Source of the DNA: an uncultured Eubacteriales bacterium
GTDB taxonomy: Bacteria > Bacillota > Clostridia > UMGS1883
Assembly: GCA_905195005.1 (NCBI GenBank)
Contig: CAJJUC010000012.1
Location: forward strand, 1-26,986
Direction: 5' to 3'
Length of the DNA stretch: 26,986 nucleotides
Notes under the pieces: generated by a model
What the model was told of the DNA's origin: nothing
The model's database searches: none
What the model saw: only the letters and a program-made list of their open reading frames with translations
Shown here: positions 8,082 through 15,733 of the stretch, one piece after another
Numbering within the stretch: position 1 is the stretch's first letter
How the letters are laid out: the number at the start of each line of letters is the position of its first letter
Made by a program: the position numbers and the translations under genes

Positions 8082-8996
8082 TCAACTGTATTTTTTTCTT
8101 ATTTTATCAAGTGTATCCTTAAAATCCACCGGAAGCGGAGAGGTGAAAGAAACATGCTCCCCCGTCCGCGGATGAATAAAGCCGATTTCCCCGGCATGGA
8201 GCAGCTGCCCCGAGAGCGAAAATTCCTCCTTTTTCACTCCGTAGGTTTTATCCCCCAGAATCGGGTGACCGATATGGCGCATATGCACTCTTATCTGGTG
8301 CGTGCGCCCCGTGCGCAGCTTGCAGCGCACAAGCGTGTATTTCCCGAAGCGCTCAAGCACGGTGAAATCCGTCACGGCTTCTTTCCCGTTTTTATGCGTG
8401 ACAGCCATCTTTTTGCGGTCATGTTCGCTTCTTGCAACGGGCGCGGAAACCGTGCCGCTGTCCTCTGTTATATTCCCGTGGACTATGGCATAATATGTGC
8501 GGCTGAGCGACCTGCCCGAAAGCTGATTCGTAAGCGACAGATGCGCGTTGTCATTTTTCGCAACGACAAGCAGCCCCGTTGTGTCCTTATCGATTCTGTG
8601 AACAATCCCGGGGCGGAGAACTCCGTTTATCCCCGACAGCTTGCCGCCGCAATGATACAGAACCGCGTTTACAAGCGTTCCGTCCTCATTGCCTGCCGCC
8701 GGGTGGACAACCATTCCGCGCGGCTTATCGATAACAAGCACGTCATCATCCTCATAAACAATATCGAGCGGAATATTCTGCGCTTTAGCCTCAAGCGGCT
8801 TCGGTTCGGGAAGCTCAAGCTCAATTTTGTCCCCCTCGCTCAGCTTAAACGAAGCCTTTACCTGCTTTCCGTTCACCGTCACCGCTCCGCTTTCGAAAAG
8901 ATGCTTTGCGAAGCTCCGCGTGACGGATGGCACATTTTCCGCTATATATGTGTCACAGCGCACATTACTGTGCGCTGTCAGCTTTATCTTTTCCAT
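8082..8996 (-). CDS. rluD: RluA/RluD family pseudouridine synthase
   Basis: This protein converts uridine to pseudouridine in rRNA. An N-terminal S4 RNA-binding domain (about residues 12-62) is followed by the catalytic domain. The hallmark HRIDKDTTG is at residues 133-141 with catalytic Asp136, and a later TGRTHQIRVH motif is also present. The 304-residue length is typical. The ATG at 8996 lies inside the 3' end of lspA (32-base overlap) with GAGGG 8 bases upstream, so coupled translation is likely. In Bacillus subtilis the homologue YlyB also follows lspA. The exact target uridines (RluD-like 23S positions or others) cannot be told from the sequence, so the symbol is by family. Confidence 0.88.
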   Translation of the reverse strand: MEKIKLTAHSNVRCDTYIAENVPSVTRSFAKHLFESGAVTVNGKQVKASFKLSEGDKIELELPEPKPLEAKAQNIPLDIVYEDDDVLVIDKPRGMVVHPAAGNEDGTLVNAVLYHCGGKLSGINGVLRPGIVHRIDKDTTGLLVVAKNDNAHLSLTNQLSGRSLSRTYYAIVHGNITEDSGTVSAPVARSEHDRKKMAVTHKNGKEAVTDFTVLERFGKYTLVRCKLRTGRTHQIRVHMRHIGHPILGDKTYGVKKEEFSLSGQLLHAGEIGFIHPRTGEHVSFTSPLPVDFKDTLDKIRKKYS

Positions 8997-9441
8997 CTTT
9001 GTTGCCCTCGCAGAGTATGTAAATTACATAGAGCGCCGCACCAATGCACACAAAGCAGTCGGCGATGTTAAACACGGGAAAATCAATAAAATCAACGCTC
9101 AGAAAATCGCGCACATATCCGAGATATGCACGGTCGATAAAATTGCCGACTGCGCCGCCGGCAATAAACGCAAGCGCAAGCTTTTCGCAAACGCTCTGCG
9201 GCCGCATTTTTACGATATAGACAATTGCCGCAGCGAGCACGATAACCGTCAGCACAATAAAGAAAATGCGCGCGCCCTGCAAAATGCCGAAAGCCGCACC
9301 GCGGTTTTCAACATAAACAAGGCTCAGAATTTTCGGAATCACATTAATATGCCTGCCGTTTTCAAGCGCCTGCGCCAGGAATATTTTGCTGACCTGATCC
9401 GCCGCAATTATCAGCGCGGCTATAATTGTGTATATAAGCAT
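8965..9441 (-). CDS. lspA: Lipoprotein signal peptidase (signal peptidase II)
   Basis: LspA is a membrane aspartyl protease that cleaves the signal peptide of lipid-modified prolipoproteins. The 158-residue protein has four hydrophobic segments. Conserved family parts visible are ADQVSKIF (residues 14-21), ENRGAAFG (45-52), GNFIDR (99-104), VRDF with catalytic Asp112, and FNIAD with catalytic Asp128. The start at 9441 has AAGGA 7-8 bases upstream. The C-terminal tail is hydrophilic and charged and overlaps the next gene by 32 bases. Confidence 0.95.
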   Translation of the reverse strand: MLIYTIIAALIIAADQVSKIFLAQALENGRHINVIPKILSLVYVENRGAAFGILQGARIFFIVLTVIVLAAAIVYIVKMRPQSVCEKLALAFIAGGAVGNFIDRAYLGYVRDFLSVDFIDFPVFNIADCFVCIGAALYVIYILCEGNKDGKDKADSAQ

Positions 9442-9452
9442 AAAACCGTTCC

Positions 9453-10226
9453 TTATACATATTTATTGAGGGTGACGAAAATCCTGTCCTTCCGCGAGAT
9501 TCCGCCGATTTCAAGCCGCGCCCTGCCGAAGCCGCGGACGGAAATAATCTCGCCCCCGGAAAGGCGCATGTCACCCTTTGACGCACAGATTCCGTTCACA
9601 AACACTCTGCCGCCGCGGATAAGCTCGCCCGTGTTGCCGCGCCCCGTGCCGCAGAGAAGCGACAAAAGCGCGTCCAGCCTGAGCGACGCAACCGTGCCGC
9701 GGATTTCCTTAAATGACGGCGGCGGAAGTTCAATTGACGCCGCGTCCGAAATTTCCGTGCTGACGCCGATTCTGCCGACCTTTAAAAGCTCGCGGTCAAC
9801 CGTCTGCGCAGCCTGCGGAGTCATAAATGCAGCGCATTTATCCTGCATGACTATAATATCCCCGCATTTTTCGCGCTTTATTCCAAGCCCCATTATGCTG
9901 CCGAGAAAATCCCTGTGCGAAAGCTCCGAAATATGGCTTGAGCGGATAATTACTGCTTCAATCGGATAATCGAGAAACGCTTCATCCGGCGCAAAAGCAG
10001 CCATGCACCGCTCCGCGCCGTCATGTCCGCCGAACAGGAAAAACTGCTGCGGAAGATGATTTTTTCTCAGCCGCAACTCACTCTGCGCATGCTCGGACAA
10101 AAAATCGCCGTACATTGCGCAGCCGTATTTTTCGCTGCGGCATGCAAGGTCATACAAATGCGCAAACAGGATTTCATCCTCATCGTTAAGACCCGACAAA
10201 AATTTCTGCTTACTGCTTATTCCCAT
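9453..10226 (-). CDS. ylmH: YlmH-like S4 domain RNA-binding protein
   Basis: The 257-residue protein has an N-terminal region of the YlmH type and a C-terminal S4 RNA-binding domain (about residues 180-245, with RLDALLSLLCGTGRG and VFVNG). YlmH lies in the division cluster of many Firmicutes next to sepF. Recent work on B. subtilis connects it with ribosome-associated quality control. Here its ATG overlaps the sepF stop by 10 bases (ATGGGAATAA carries both), so translational coupling is likely. No separate Shine-Dalgarno site is evident. The neighbouring ylmG, divIVA and ileS found in Bacillus are absent; lspA follows directly. Confidence 0.85.
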   Translation of the reverse strand: MGISSKQKFLSGLNDEDEILFAHLYDLACRSEKYGCAMYGDFLSEHAQSELRLRKNHLPQQFFLFGGHDGAERCMAAFAPDEAFLDYPIEAVIIRSSHISELSHRDFLGSIMGLGIKREKCGDIIVMQDKCAAFMTPQAAQTVDRELLKVGRIGVSTEISDAASIELPPPSFKEIRGTVASLRLDALLSLLCGTGRGNTGELIRGGRVFVNGICASKGDMRLSGGEIISVRGFGRARLEIGGISRKDRIFVTLNKYV

Positions 10227-10648
10227 GGAAATATACCGGTATTTTTCAATTCATCGCGCACATCAGCCATAATGTCAACATTATACGGAGCGATGAGAAA
10301 AATTCCGCCGGCAACCTTCTGAATCGATCCGCCGAGCGCATAAACCGAGCCGCTGATAAAATCAATAACTCTGCGCGCGGTGTCCTTTTCAAGCTTTTCA
10401 AGGTTTATCACAACGGGCTTTTTGCTGCGCAGATGGTTTGCCGCCTCCTGCGATTCCTCAAAGCGTTCAATCTGCAGAACAACAACCTTCATCTGCGTTG
10501 TTGCGGCAATGTTCACGACCTTTGACTTTTTTGAGGATACCGCCGGTGCAGGTTCTTCATAGTTCGATTCCTCAACTGTCGGAAACTCCATATCTTCATC
10601 ATCCTCCGGTCCGAAAACCAAATTAGACAATTTGTTCATAAAAGACAT
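10217..10648 (-). CDS. sepF: Cell division protein SepF
   Basis: SepF forms arcs that link FtsZ filaments to the membrane. The 143-residue protein begins MSFMNKLSNLVFG, the amphipathic membrane-binding helix. An acidic flexible linker follows (about residues 15-50), then the globular SepF domain with HLRSKKPVVINLEKL and DFISGSVYALGG. I chose the ATG at 10648 because the Shine-Dalgarno run AAGGGGG is 9 bases upstream. The ATG at 10654 (two codons earlier) is only 3 bases from that run. It is preceded by yggS with a 17-base gap and followed by ylmH with an overlap, matching the Firmicutes yggS(ylmE)-sepF(ylmF)-ylmH order. Confidence 0.93.
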   Translation of the reverse strand: MSFMNKLSNLVFGPEDDEDMEFPTVEESNYEEPAPAVSSKKSKVVNIAATTQMKVVVLQIERFEESQEAANHLRSKKPVVINLEKLEKDTARRVIDFISGSVYALGGSIQKVAGGIFLIAPYNVDIMADVRDELKNTGIFPWE

Positions 10649-10665
10649 ATTCATAGACCCCCTTA

Positions 10666-11322
10666 TTATTCTTTAAATATTGCGCTGCCCACTCTCACAT
10701 GAGTTGCGCCCTCTTCGACGGCAAGCTCAAAATCTCCGCTCATTCCCATTGAAAGAATATCGGCATTGTACTGCACGAACAAATCGTGCGCACGGCGGAA
10801 AACCGCCCTTATTTCGCTTTCCGATGCCGCCTTGGGCGCCATTGTCATAAAACCGCGGAAGCGAATGTTTTTAAGCTTTTCCGTTTCTTTCATTATATCC
10901 GCTATTTCGTCAATTGTCAAACCATATTTGCTTTCTTCGCCCGATATATTTACTTCAAGCAGAAAATCCTGAACAATACCGAGCTTTTCCGCCGCCGCGT
11001 TTATCGCTTCGGCAAGGTGCAGACTGTCAACCGAGTGGATAAGCTCCGCCTTTCCGACGGCATATTTCACCTTATTCGTCTGCAAATGACCGATAAGATG
11101 CCAGTGCGCGTTTTTTATTTCGGGATACTTTGCATTCAGCTCCTGCACGCGGTTTTCGCCGAAAACGGATTCACCGCATTGCTGCGCCTCCGAAATGCGC
11201 TCAGCCGAAACGGTTTTCGTGACGGCAACCAGCGTAACCGAAGCCGCGCTTCTTTCGCTGCGCGCCTGCGCCGCGTTTATTCTTTCGTGAATACTTTTAA
11301 GATTTTCCGATATCTTTGTCAT
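10666..11322 (-). CDS. yggS: YggS/YlmE family pyridoxal phosphate homeostasis protein
   Basis: This family binds pyridoxal 5'-phosphate through a lysine and helps keep free PLP and amino acid pools in balance; no catalytic reaction is established. The 218-residue protein has the PLP lysine at K36 in AVTKTV, then GENRVQE, WHLIGHLQTNK, SVDS, and the C-terminal SMGMSGDFELAVEEGATHVRVG phosphate-binding segment, all in family order. The start overlaps the end of the HlyD-like gene by 26 bases, with GGAGG about 12 bases upstream and AGAGG closer. It stands immediately upstream of sepF. Confidence 0.93.
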   Translation of the reverse strand: MTKISENLKSIHERINAAQARSERSAASVTLVAVTKTVSAERISEAQQCGESVFGENRVQELNAKYPEIKNAHWHLIGHLQTNKVKYAVGKAELIHSVDSLHLAEAINAAAEKLGIVQDFLLEVNISGEESKYGLTIDEIADIMKETEKLKNIRFRGFMTMAPKAASESEIRAVFRRAHDLFVQYNADILSMGMSGDFELAVEEGATHVRVGSAIFKE

Positions 11323-12517
11323 ATCCTCTTACCGCCTCCGGATTTACAAGAATTTTATCATATATTTTAAGCGCCTGAAATTTGCTTCCCTGTGGCGGAG
11401 TATATTTGTTTTTCACAACATAGAAATCTCCGTCGCGGCAAAGCATGTCAACGCATTTAAACGACACCGCCTTGTTCTCGCTGACAACGTACACGCCCGT
11501 AACATCGCCCCTCACGCGGATTGCCTCCGCCGGAACGCGAAGTCCGCGGAACGCCTTTGTTTCAATTTCAAACTCACAGGTGCGCTTGTCCGTTATTCCC
11601 TGCACGCTGCGCGTGCTTTTGACGATAAGCGCGCACGTTCCGTTTTCCTCGTTTTTCGCAAGCACAGTTGCCGAAACCGCCGCCTGTTCGTCAATCGACA
11701 GCATCACCGCGTCGCCCTGTGAAATGTCAACCGCTTCGCTTTGCTTCACCGTTGCAGCAAGGTACCATGCATAGCTGTCCTCGATTTTTGCAAGCTGACC
11801 GCTGTCGGGCTTAAACTCCTTCATTATCTCGGAAAAGCCGTCGATATCCTCCGCCTTAAGCGTTCCCACAACATCGGCATTCCCGTAGTATTCCAGACCG
11901 TCGAGCGAGGAATAGAAAAAGCCTGCCGCCGGCGCGGCAATTTCATCGCGCACGCCTCCGAGCCGCGTTTCAAGCTCATACTGCTCCTTCTGAAGCGACA
12001 AAAGCAGTTCATCGCGCGCGCCGCCCGTTTTTGAAGCCGCACTTTTTTCGGCAATAATCGAAAGGCGGTTTTTGCAGTCCTGCGCGGAGCTGTAATCCGA
12101 CTTTTCCGCCGCCGCGCGGATATCCGCCGCAAGCTCTTTAACAACGGAATAAATTCTTGCGTCATCCGAAGCATACAAATCGGCAATGCTCTCCGACCGC
12201 TTTATGTCATCGATTCTCCCCGTCACATCCTCAAGCTGCTCGGCAAGCTTTTCGTCCAAATCGCCGCTTATCACCGTGCCGACGGTGCTGCCGCGCGCAA
12301 CGCGCGTTCCGTCTTTCACAAGCGGCTCAAAAACGCCCGTGCTTTCGTTTTCCACAACCGTTTCGCCGCGCAGAATAAATCCGCTGCCCGTCACGGTTTT
12401 ATGTACCTCCGCCATTTCCGCAGTCAGCGTGTCGTACGGATAGCGAAAATATAAAAATGTGCTCAGCACTGCGGTCAATGCCGCAGCCGCCAGAATTATT
12501 TTAACTGTTCTGTTCAT
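11297..12517 (-). CDS. HlyD-like (membrane fusion type) membrane-anchored protein
   Basis: The 406-residue protein has one N-terminal membrane segment (about residues 7-24) and a long extracytoplasmic part. A lipoyl-like half (GVFEPLVKDGTRVARGSTVG near 62-81) is followed by a helical hairpin region rich in Ala, Glu and Asp. Next come the second lipoyl half (IAAPAAGFFY near 192-201) and beta-barrel-like segments at the C-terminus. This is the order in HlyD/membrane-fusion adaptors. No partner transporter or outer component lies next to it, and the organism is a Firmicute, so a role in efflux is doubtful. Its place between hfq and yggS-sepF points to an envelope or division-linked job, which is inference. 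The ATG at 12517 has AGGAAG upstream. Confidence 0.7.
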   Translation of the reverse strand: MNRTVKIILAAAALTAVLSTFLYFRYPYDTLTAEMAEVHKTVTGSGFILRGETVVENESTGVFEPLVKDGTRVARGSTVGTVISGDLDEKLAEQLEDVTGRIDDIKRSESIADLYASDDARIYSVVKELAADIRAAAEKSDYSSAQDCKNRLSIIAEKSAASKTGGARDELLLSLQKEQYELETRLGGVRDEIAAPAAGFFYSSLDGLEYYGNADVVGTLKAEDIDGFSEIMKEFKPDSGQLAKIEDSYAWYLAATVKQSEAVDISQGDAVMLSIDEQAAVSATVLAKNEENGTCALIVKSTRSVQGITDKRTCEFEIETKAFRGLRVPAEAIRVRGDVTGVYVVSENKAVSFKCVDMLCRDGDFYVVKNKYTPPQGSKFQALKIYDKILVNPEAVRGYDKDIGKS

Positions 12518-12553
12518 GCCGCACTTCCTTTTTCGGCGCTGAATCCGATTATT

Positions 12554-12799
12554 TTAAGACTGCATTTCATCGTTTTCCGCTTCGATAAAGTTTATCGGAA
12601 CGGCGGGAATAATCGTTGAAATCGCGTGCTTGTAAACAACCTCCTGCTTCCCTTCGCTGTCAACAACAACGGTATAGCTGTCAAAGCCGAGCACCGTTCC
12701 TCTTATCTGAAAGCCGTTCACAAGGAAAATCGTGATAACAATTTTATCCTTTCTGACACGGTTTAAAAATACATCCTGTAAGTTAATCTGCTGTTTCAT
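12554..12799 (-). CDS. hfq: RNA chaperone Hfq
   Basis: Hfq is a hexameric Sm-like ring that binds U-rich and A-rich RNA. The 81-residue protein has the Sm1 motif (LVNGFQIRGTVLGFD, residues 27-41) and the Sm2 part with YKHAIST (56-62). The start at 12799 has AAAGGA 9 bases upstream and overlaps the 3' end of miaA by 17 bases. The miaA-hfq order is widely conserved. The Gram-positive short C-terminus is seen here. Confidence 0.96.
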   Translation of the reverse strand: MKQQINLQDVFLNRVRKDKIVITIFLVNGFQIRGTVLGFDSYTVVVDSEGKQEVVYKHAISTIIPAVPINFIEAENDEMQS

Positions 12800-13721
12800 A
12801 TTGTTTAATCCTTTCTTCTGTTATTTTCACTGCCTGCGAAAATGCATCTTCGCAGGGCAGCCAATTTACGTTTTCAATGTGGCGAAGCCATGTGAGCTGA
12901 CGCTTGGCATACCGCCGAGTGTTCCTCTTAAGGAGCTGCACAGCCTCGTCATAGCTGCACAGTCCGTCGGTATATCCGATAAGCTCCTTATACCCTATAG
13001 CCTGCATCGCCGTGGGCATTTGTCCGCGCAGCGGAAGCACGCGGCTTTTAAGCTCGTCCAGAAGCCCGGCGCGCAGCATTTCATCAACGCGCCCGTTAAT
13101 GCGATTGTACAGCTTTTCGCGCTCCATGTCAATTGCAAAATATATGCATTTATAAGGTTTTTTCCCGTTTTTGCTCATTTCGTCAAGCTCGGAGCGCGTT
13201 TTCCCCGTCAAATGAACCGTTTCAATTGAACGGATAACGCGCTTTACGTCATTTTCATGCAGCTTGCCTGCCTGAACGGGGTCAACCGCACGCAGCATTT
13301 CAAAAAGAGCGCCGTTTCCGTTTTCCCGCGCAAAGCGCTCAAGCTCCGCGCTGTAGCTTTCATCGCGCATCGGAGCGGTGAACTCCGTCCTGTTAATTAT
13401 ATTTTCCATATAAAGCCCAGTTCCCCCGACAAGCACGGGAATTTTTCCGCGCGACAGAATATCTTCAACCGCTTTGCCGGCTTCAGTTACAAACCGGTTG
13501 ACGCTGTAGTTCTCGGTCGGCTCGGCAATGTCAATCATATGATGCGGCGCCGCAGCAAGCTCGGCGCCGGAGGGCTTTGCCGTTCCGATGTCAAGCCCTT
13601 TGTAAATCTGCATTGAATCGCACGAAACAATTTCGCCCGAAAAACGCTTCGCAAGCCTTATTCCGAGCTCCGTTTTACCGGAAGCCGTTGCGCCGCACAC
13701 AGCAATCAAAAAATCACTCAT
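12783..13721 (-). CDS. miaA: tRNA dimethylallyltransferase MiaA
   Basis: MiaA transfers a dimethylallyl group to N6 of A37 in tRNAs reading UNN codons. The product is the substrate of MiaB, which is encoded upstream in the same run. The 312-residue protein has the P-loop GATASGKT at residues 10-17, the DSMQIYKGLDIGTAKPS segment and LVGGTGLYM. The ATG at 13721 has GAGGTG about 5 bases upstream, and 8 bases separate it from the mutL stop. The 3' end overlaps hfq. Confidence 0.96.
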   Translation of the reverse strand: MSDFLIAVCGATASGKTELGIRLAKRFSGEIVSCDSMQIYKGLDIGTAKPSGAELAAAPHHMIDIAEPTENYSVNRFVTEAGKAVEDILSRGKIPVLVGGTGLYMENIINRTEFTAPMRDESYSAELERFARENGNGALFEMLRAVDPVQAGKLHENDVKRVIRSIETVHLTGKTRSELDEMSKNGKKPYKCIYFAIDMEREKLYNRINGRVDEMLRAGLLDELKSRVLPLRGQMPTAMQAIGYKELIGYTDGLCSYDEAVQLLKRNTRRYAKRQLTWLRHIENVNWLPCEDAFSQAVKITEERIKQYETAD

Positions 13722-13729
13722 GGCGCACC

Positions 13730-15706
13730 TCAGACAATTCTTCCGAACATTTTTTCAATCCGGTACTTCGTGAACTTTATGCTTATCGGTCTGCCGTGCG
13801 GACAGGTTGAAATTCCCTCAAGCCGAAGCACGCGCCTGTATATCGCTTCCATTTCCTTTACCGAAAAGTCACAGTTCGCCTTGATTGCGCTGCGGCATGC
13901 AACCGTGTAAACTGCTTTGTCGCGGCGGTGCGTCAGCTCGCTTTTTTCATCGCCGCCCAAAATGGAAAGCGTTTCTATCAGCAAGTCTCCTCCATCGCCG
14001 TACGCGCAGTCGGCAGGAAGAGAACGGATAACCACGCCGCTGCCGCCGAAATCTTCAACTTCAAAGCCGAGTCCCTCCAAAAAATCGGTATTTTCAGCAA
14101 GCGTTTCGCGCTCCGGCGGCGTGAGGTTCACGCTTATCGGCATCAGAAGCAGCTGCGAATCAGCCTTGCAGCCGTTTGCCTTGATTTCCTCATATCGTAT
14201 GCGTTCATGCGCGGCGTGCTGGTCAACAAGAATAAATTCATCTCCGCGCTGAATCAGAATATATGTTGAAAAAAGCTGACCGATGACCGAAAAATCATCG
14301 ATTATATCCGCGCTTTCCTCGGGTGCGGCAGCCGCTTCGGGCTGCTGCGCCGCTTTATCATCATCAGGCTGCTTTATAACTGCTGCATTTTCCTCCGCTG
14401 CCTGCGGCTCTGTTTCGCGCCGGGGGATTTCCTCCCGGTTTTCATGCACGGCAGGCTGCATATCGCCGCTGCCCTCAATGGGCTTTACAGGCAGCTTTCC
14501 GCCGTACGGCTGCACAGCCTCGCGGATTTGATTCACCGTCAGCGGTGCACGGCGCACATTTTCGGTTTGCGGCTGCACTGTGTACGGAACAAATTTACTT
14601 TTTTTTTCTTTCGCAGCGGTTGAAAATATCGTTTGCTGCTTCTGCGGCGCAGTTGGCGGAACAAGCATTTTATAAGCATTTTTAACCGCCTCGCCCTTGT
14701 AAATCTCACGCGGGGCGGAGGCTTTCACAAGAGCGTTTTTAACCGCCCAGTAAAGCGCCTCGTACACGCTGCGCTCAAAGGCGAATTTAATTTCCGTTTT
14801 ACTCGGATGAACATTAACGTCCACCTGCGCCGCGTCCAGCTCGATGTTAAGCACCGCAACGGGGAAACGCCCGATCATCAGCTCGTTTTTATACGCTTCG
14901 GCAAGCGCGTTGTAAAGCGTTTTGTTCACAACGCATCTGCCGTTGACAAAAAATATTTCCATAAGCCTGTTCGGACGCGACAGATTGTTCAGCCCCGTAA
15001 GTCCGCGAACGGCGATTCCGTCCTTAACATAATCAACCTCCGTCATTGCGGCGGCGGTTTCGCGCCCCAGAACGCAATGAACGGCGTTTTTCAGAATGTT
15101 ATCGCCCGGTGTGAGCAAAACCTCCTTGCCGTCACGAATAAGCCGAACCGAAACGTTCGGGTGACTGAGCGCTTGCTTGTTGCAGACATCCGAAACGGCG
15201 GCTGCCTCCGCAGCGTCCTTTTTTAAGAACTTCATCCGCGCAGGAGTATTGTAAAAAATATCTCTGACAACAATCGTTGTTCCCTCCGGGCAGCCGGCAG
15301 GTTCCTTTTTAACCTCCTCGCCGCCCTCCATGACAATATGCGTGCCCTCGCTTTCACCGGTAGGCTTTGTGAAAAGCTCCGTTCGGCTGACCGCTGCAAT
15401 GCTGCACAGCGCTTCGCCGCGGAAGCCGAGCGTTCCGATGCTTTCAAGGTCGCCCGCGGTTTTAATTTTGCTTGTCGCATGGCGCAGAAAAGCCGTTTTT
15501 GCGTCATCGCTGTCCATTCCGCAGCCGTTATCCGTTACGCGCATATAGGTTATACCGCCGCGCTTGATTTCAACCGTGACGGATTTTGCGCCGGCGTCGA
15601 TAGCGTTTTCCACAAGCTCCTTTATAACGCTTGCCGGGCGCTCGACAACCTCCCCCGCGGCGATTTTTTCCGCAGTAAATTTGTCAAGAACGTTTATTCT
15701 TCCCAT
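13730..15706 (-). CDS. mutL: DNA mismatch repair protein MutL with endonuclease motif
   Basis: MutL couples mismatch recognition by MutS to strand removal. The 658-residue protein has the GHKL ATPase N-half: ELVENAIDAGA with catalytic E30 and N34, DNGCGMD near 59-65 and GTLGFRGEAL at 91-100. After a Pro/Gln/Glu-rich linker (about 350-465) comes the C-terminal endonuclease domain. It has DQHAAHERIRYEE at 495-507, ACRSAIKA near 603 and CPHGRP at 635-640. These motifs mark the nicking MutL type of organisms without MutH. A strong AAGGAGGG precedes the ATG. It follows mutS with a 27-base gap. Confidence 0.96.
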   Translation of the reverse strand: MGRINVLDKFTAEKIAAGEVVERPASVIKELVENAIDAGAKSVTVEIKRGGITYMRVTDNGCGMDSDDAKTAFLRHATSKIKTAGDLESIGTLGFRGEALCSIAAVSRTELFTKPTGESEGTHIVMEGGEEVKKEPAGCPEGTTIVVRDIFYNTPARMKFLKKDAAEAAAVSDVCNKQALSHPNVSVRLIRDGKEVLLTPGDNILKNAVHCVLGRETAAAMTEVDYVKDGIAVRGLTGLNNLSRPNRLMEIFFVNGRCVVNKTLYNALAEAYKNELMIGRFPVAVLNIELDAAQVDVNVHPSKTEIKFAFERSVYEALYWAVKNALVKASAPREIYKGEAVKNAYKMLVPPTAPQKQQTIFSTAAKEKKSKFVPYTVQPQTENVRRAPLTVNQIREAVQPYGGKLPVKPIEGSGDMQPAVHENREEIPRRETEPQAAEENAAVIKQPDDDKAAQQPEAAAAPEESADIIDDFSVIGQLFSTYILIQRGDEFILVDQHAAHERIRYEEIKANGCKADSQLLLMPISVNLTPPERETLAENTDFLEGLGFEVEDFGGSGVVIRSLPADCAYGDGGDLLIETLSILGGDEKSELTHRRDKAVYTVACRSAIKANCDFSVKEMEAIYRRVLRLEGISTCPHGRPISIKFTKYRIEKMFGRIV

Positions 15707-15733
15707 GCGATTCCCTCCTTTTAGGCATATTCC

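Noticed and set aside
8023..8085. Extended metG start at 8085
   Set aside because: It would overlap the rluD-type stop and adds 21 residues unlike any MetG. The ATG at 8022 gives the family-typical MAKEKFYITTP.
8016..9969. Long plus-strand frames of 351 and 380 codons
   Set aside because: They lie antisense to rluD, lspA and ylmH, which have clear motifs. Composition is Arg/His/Cys-rich, as usual for shadow frames in this base composition.
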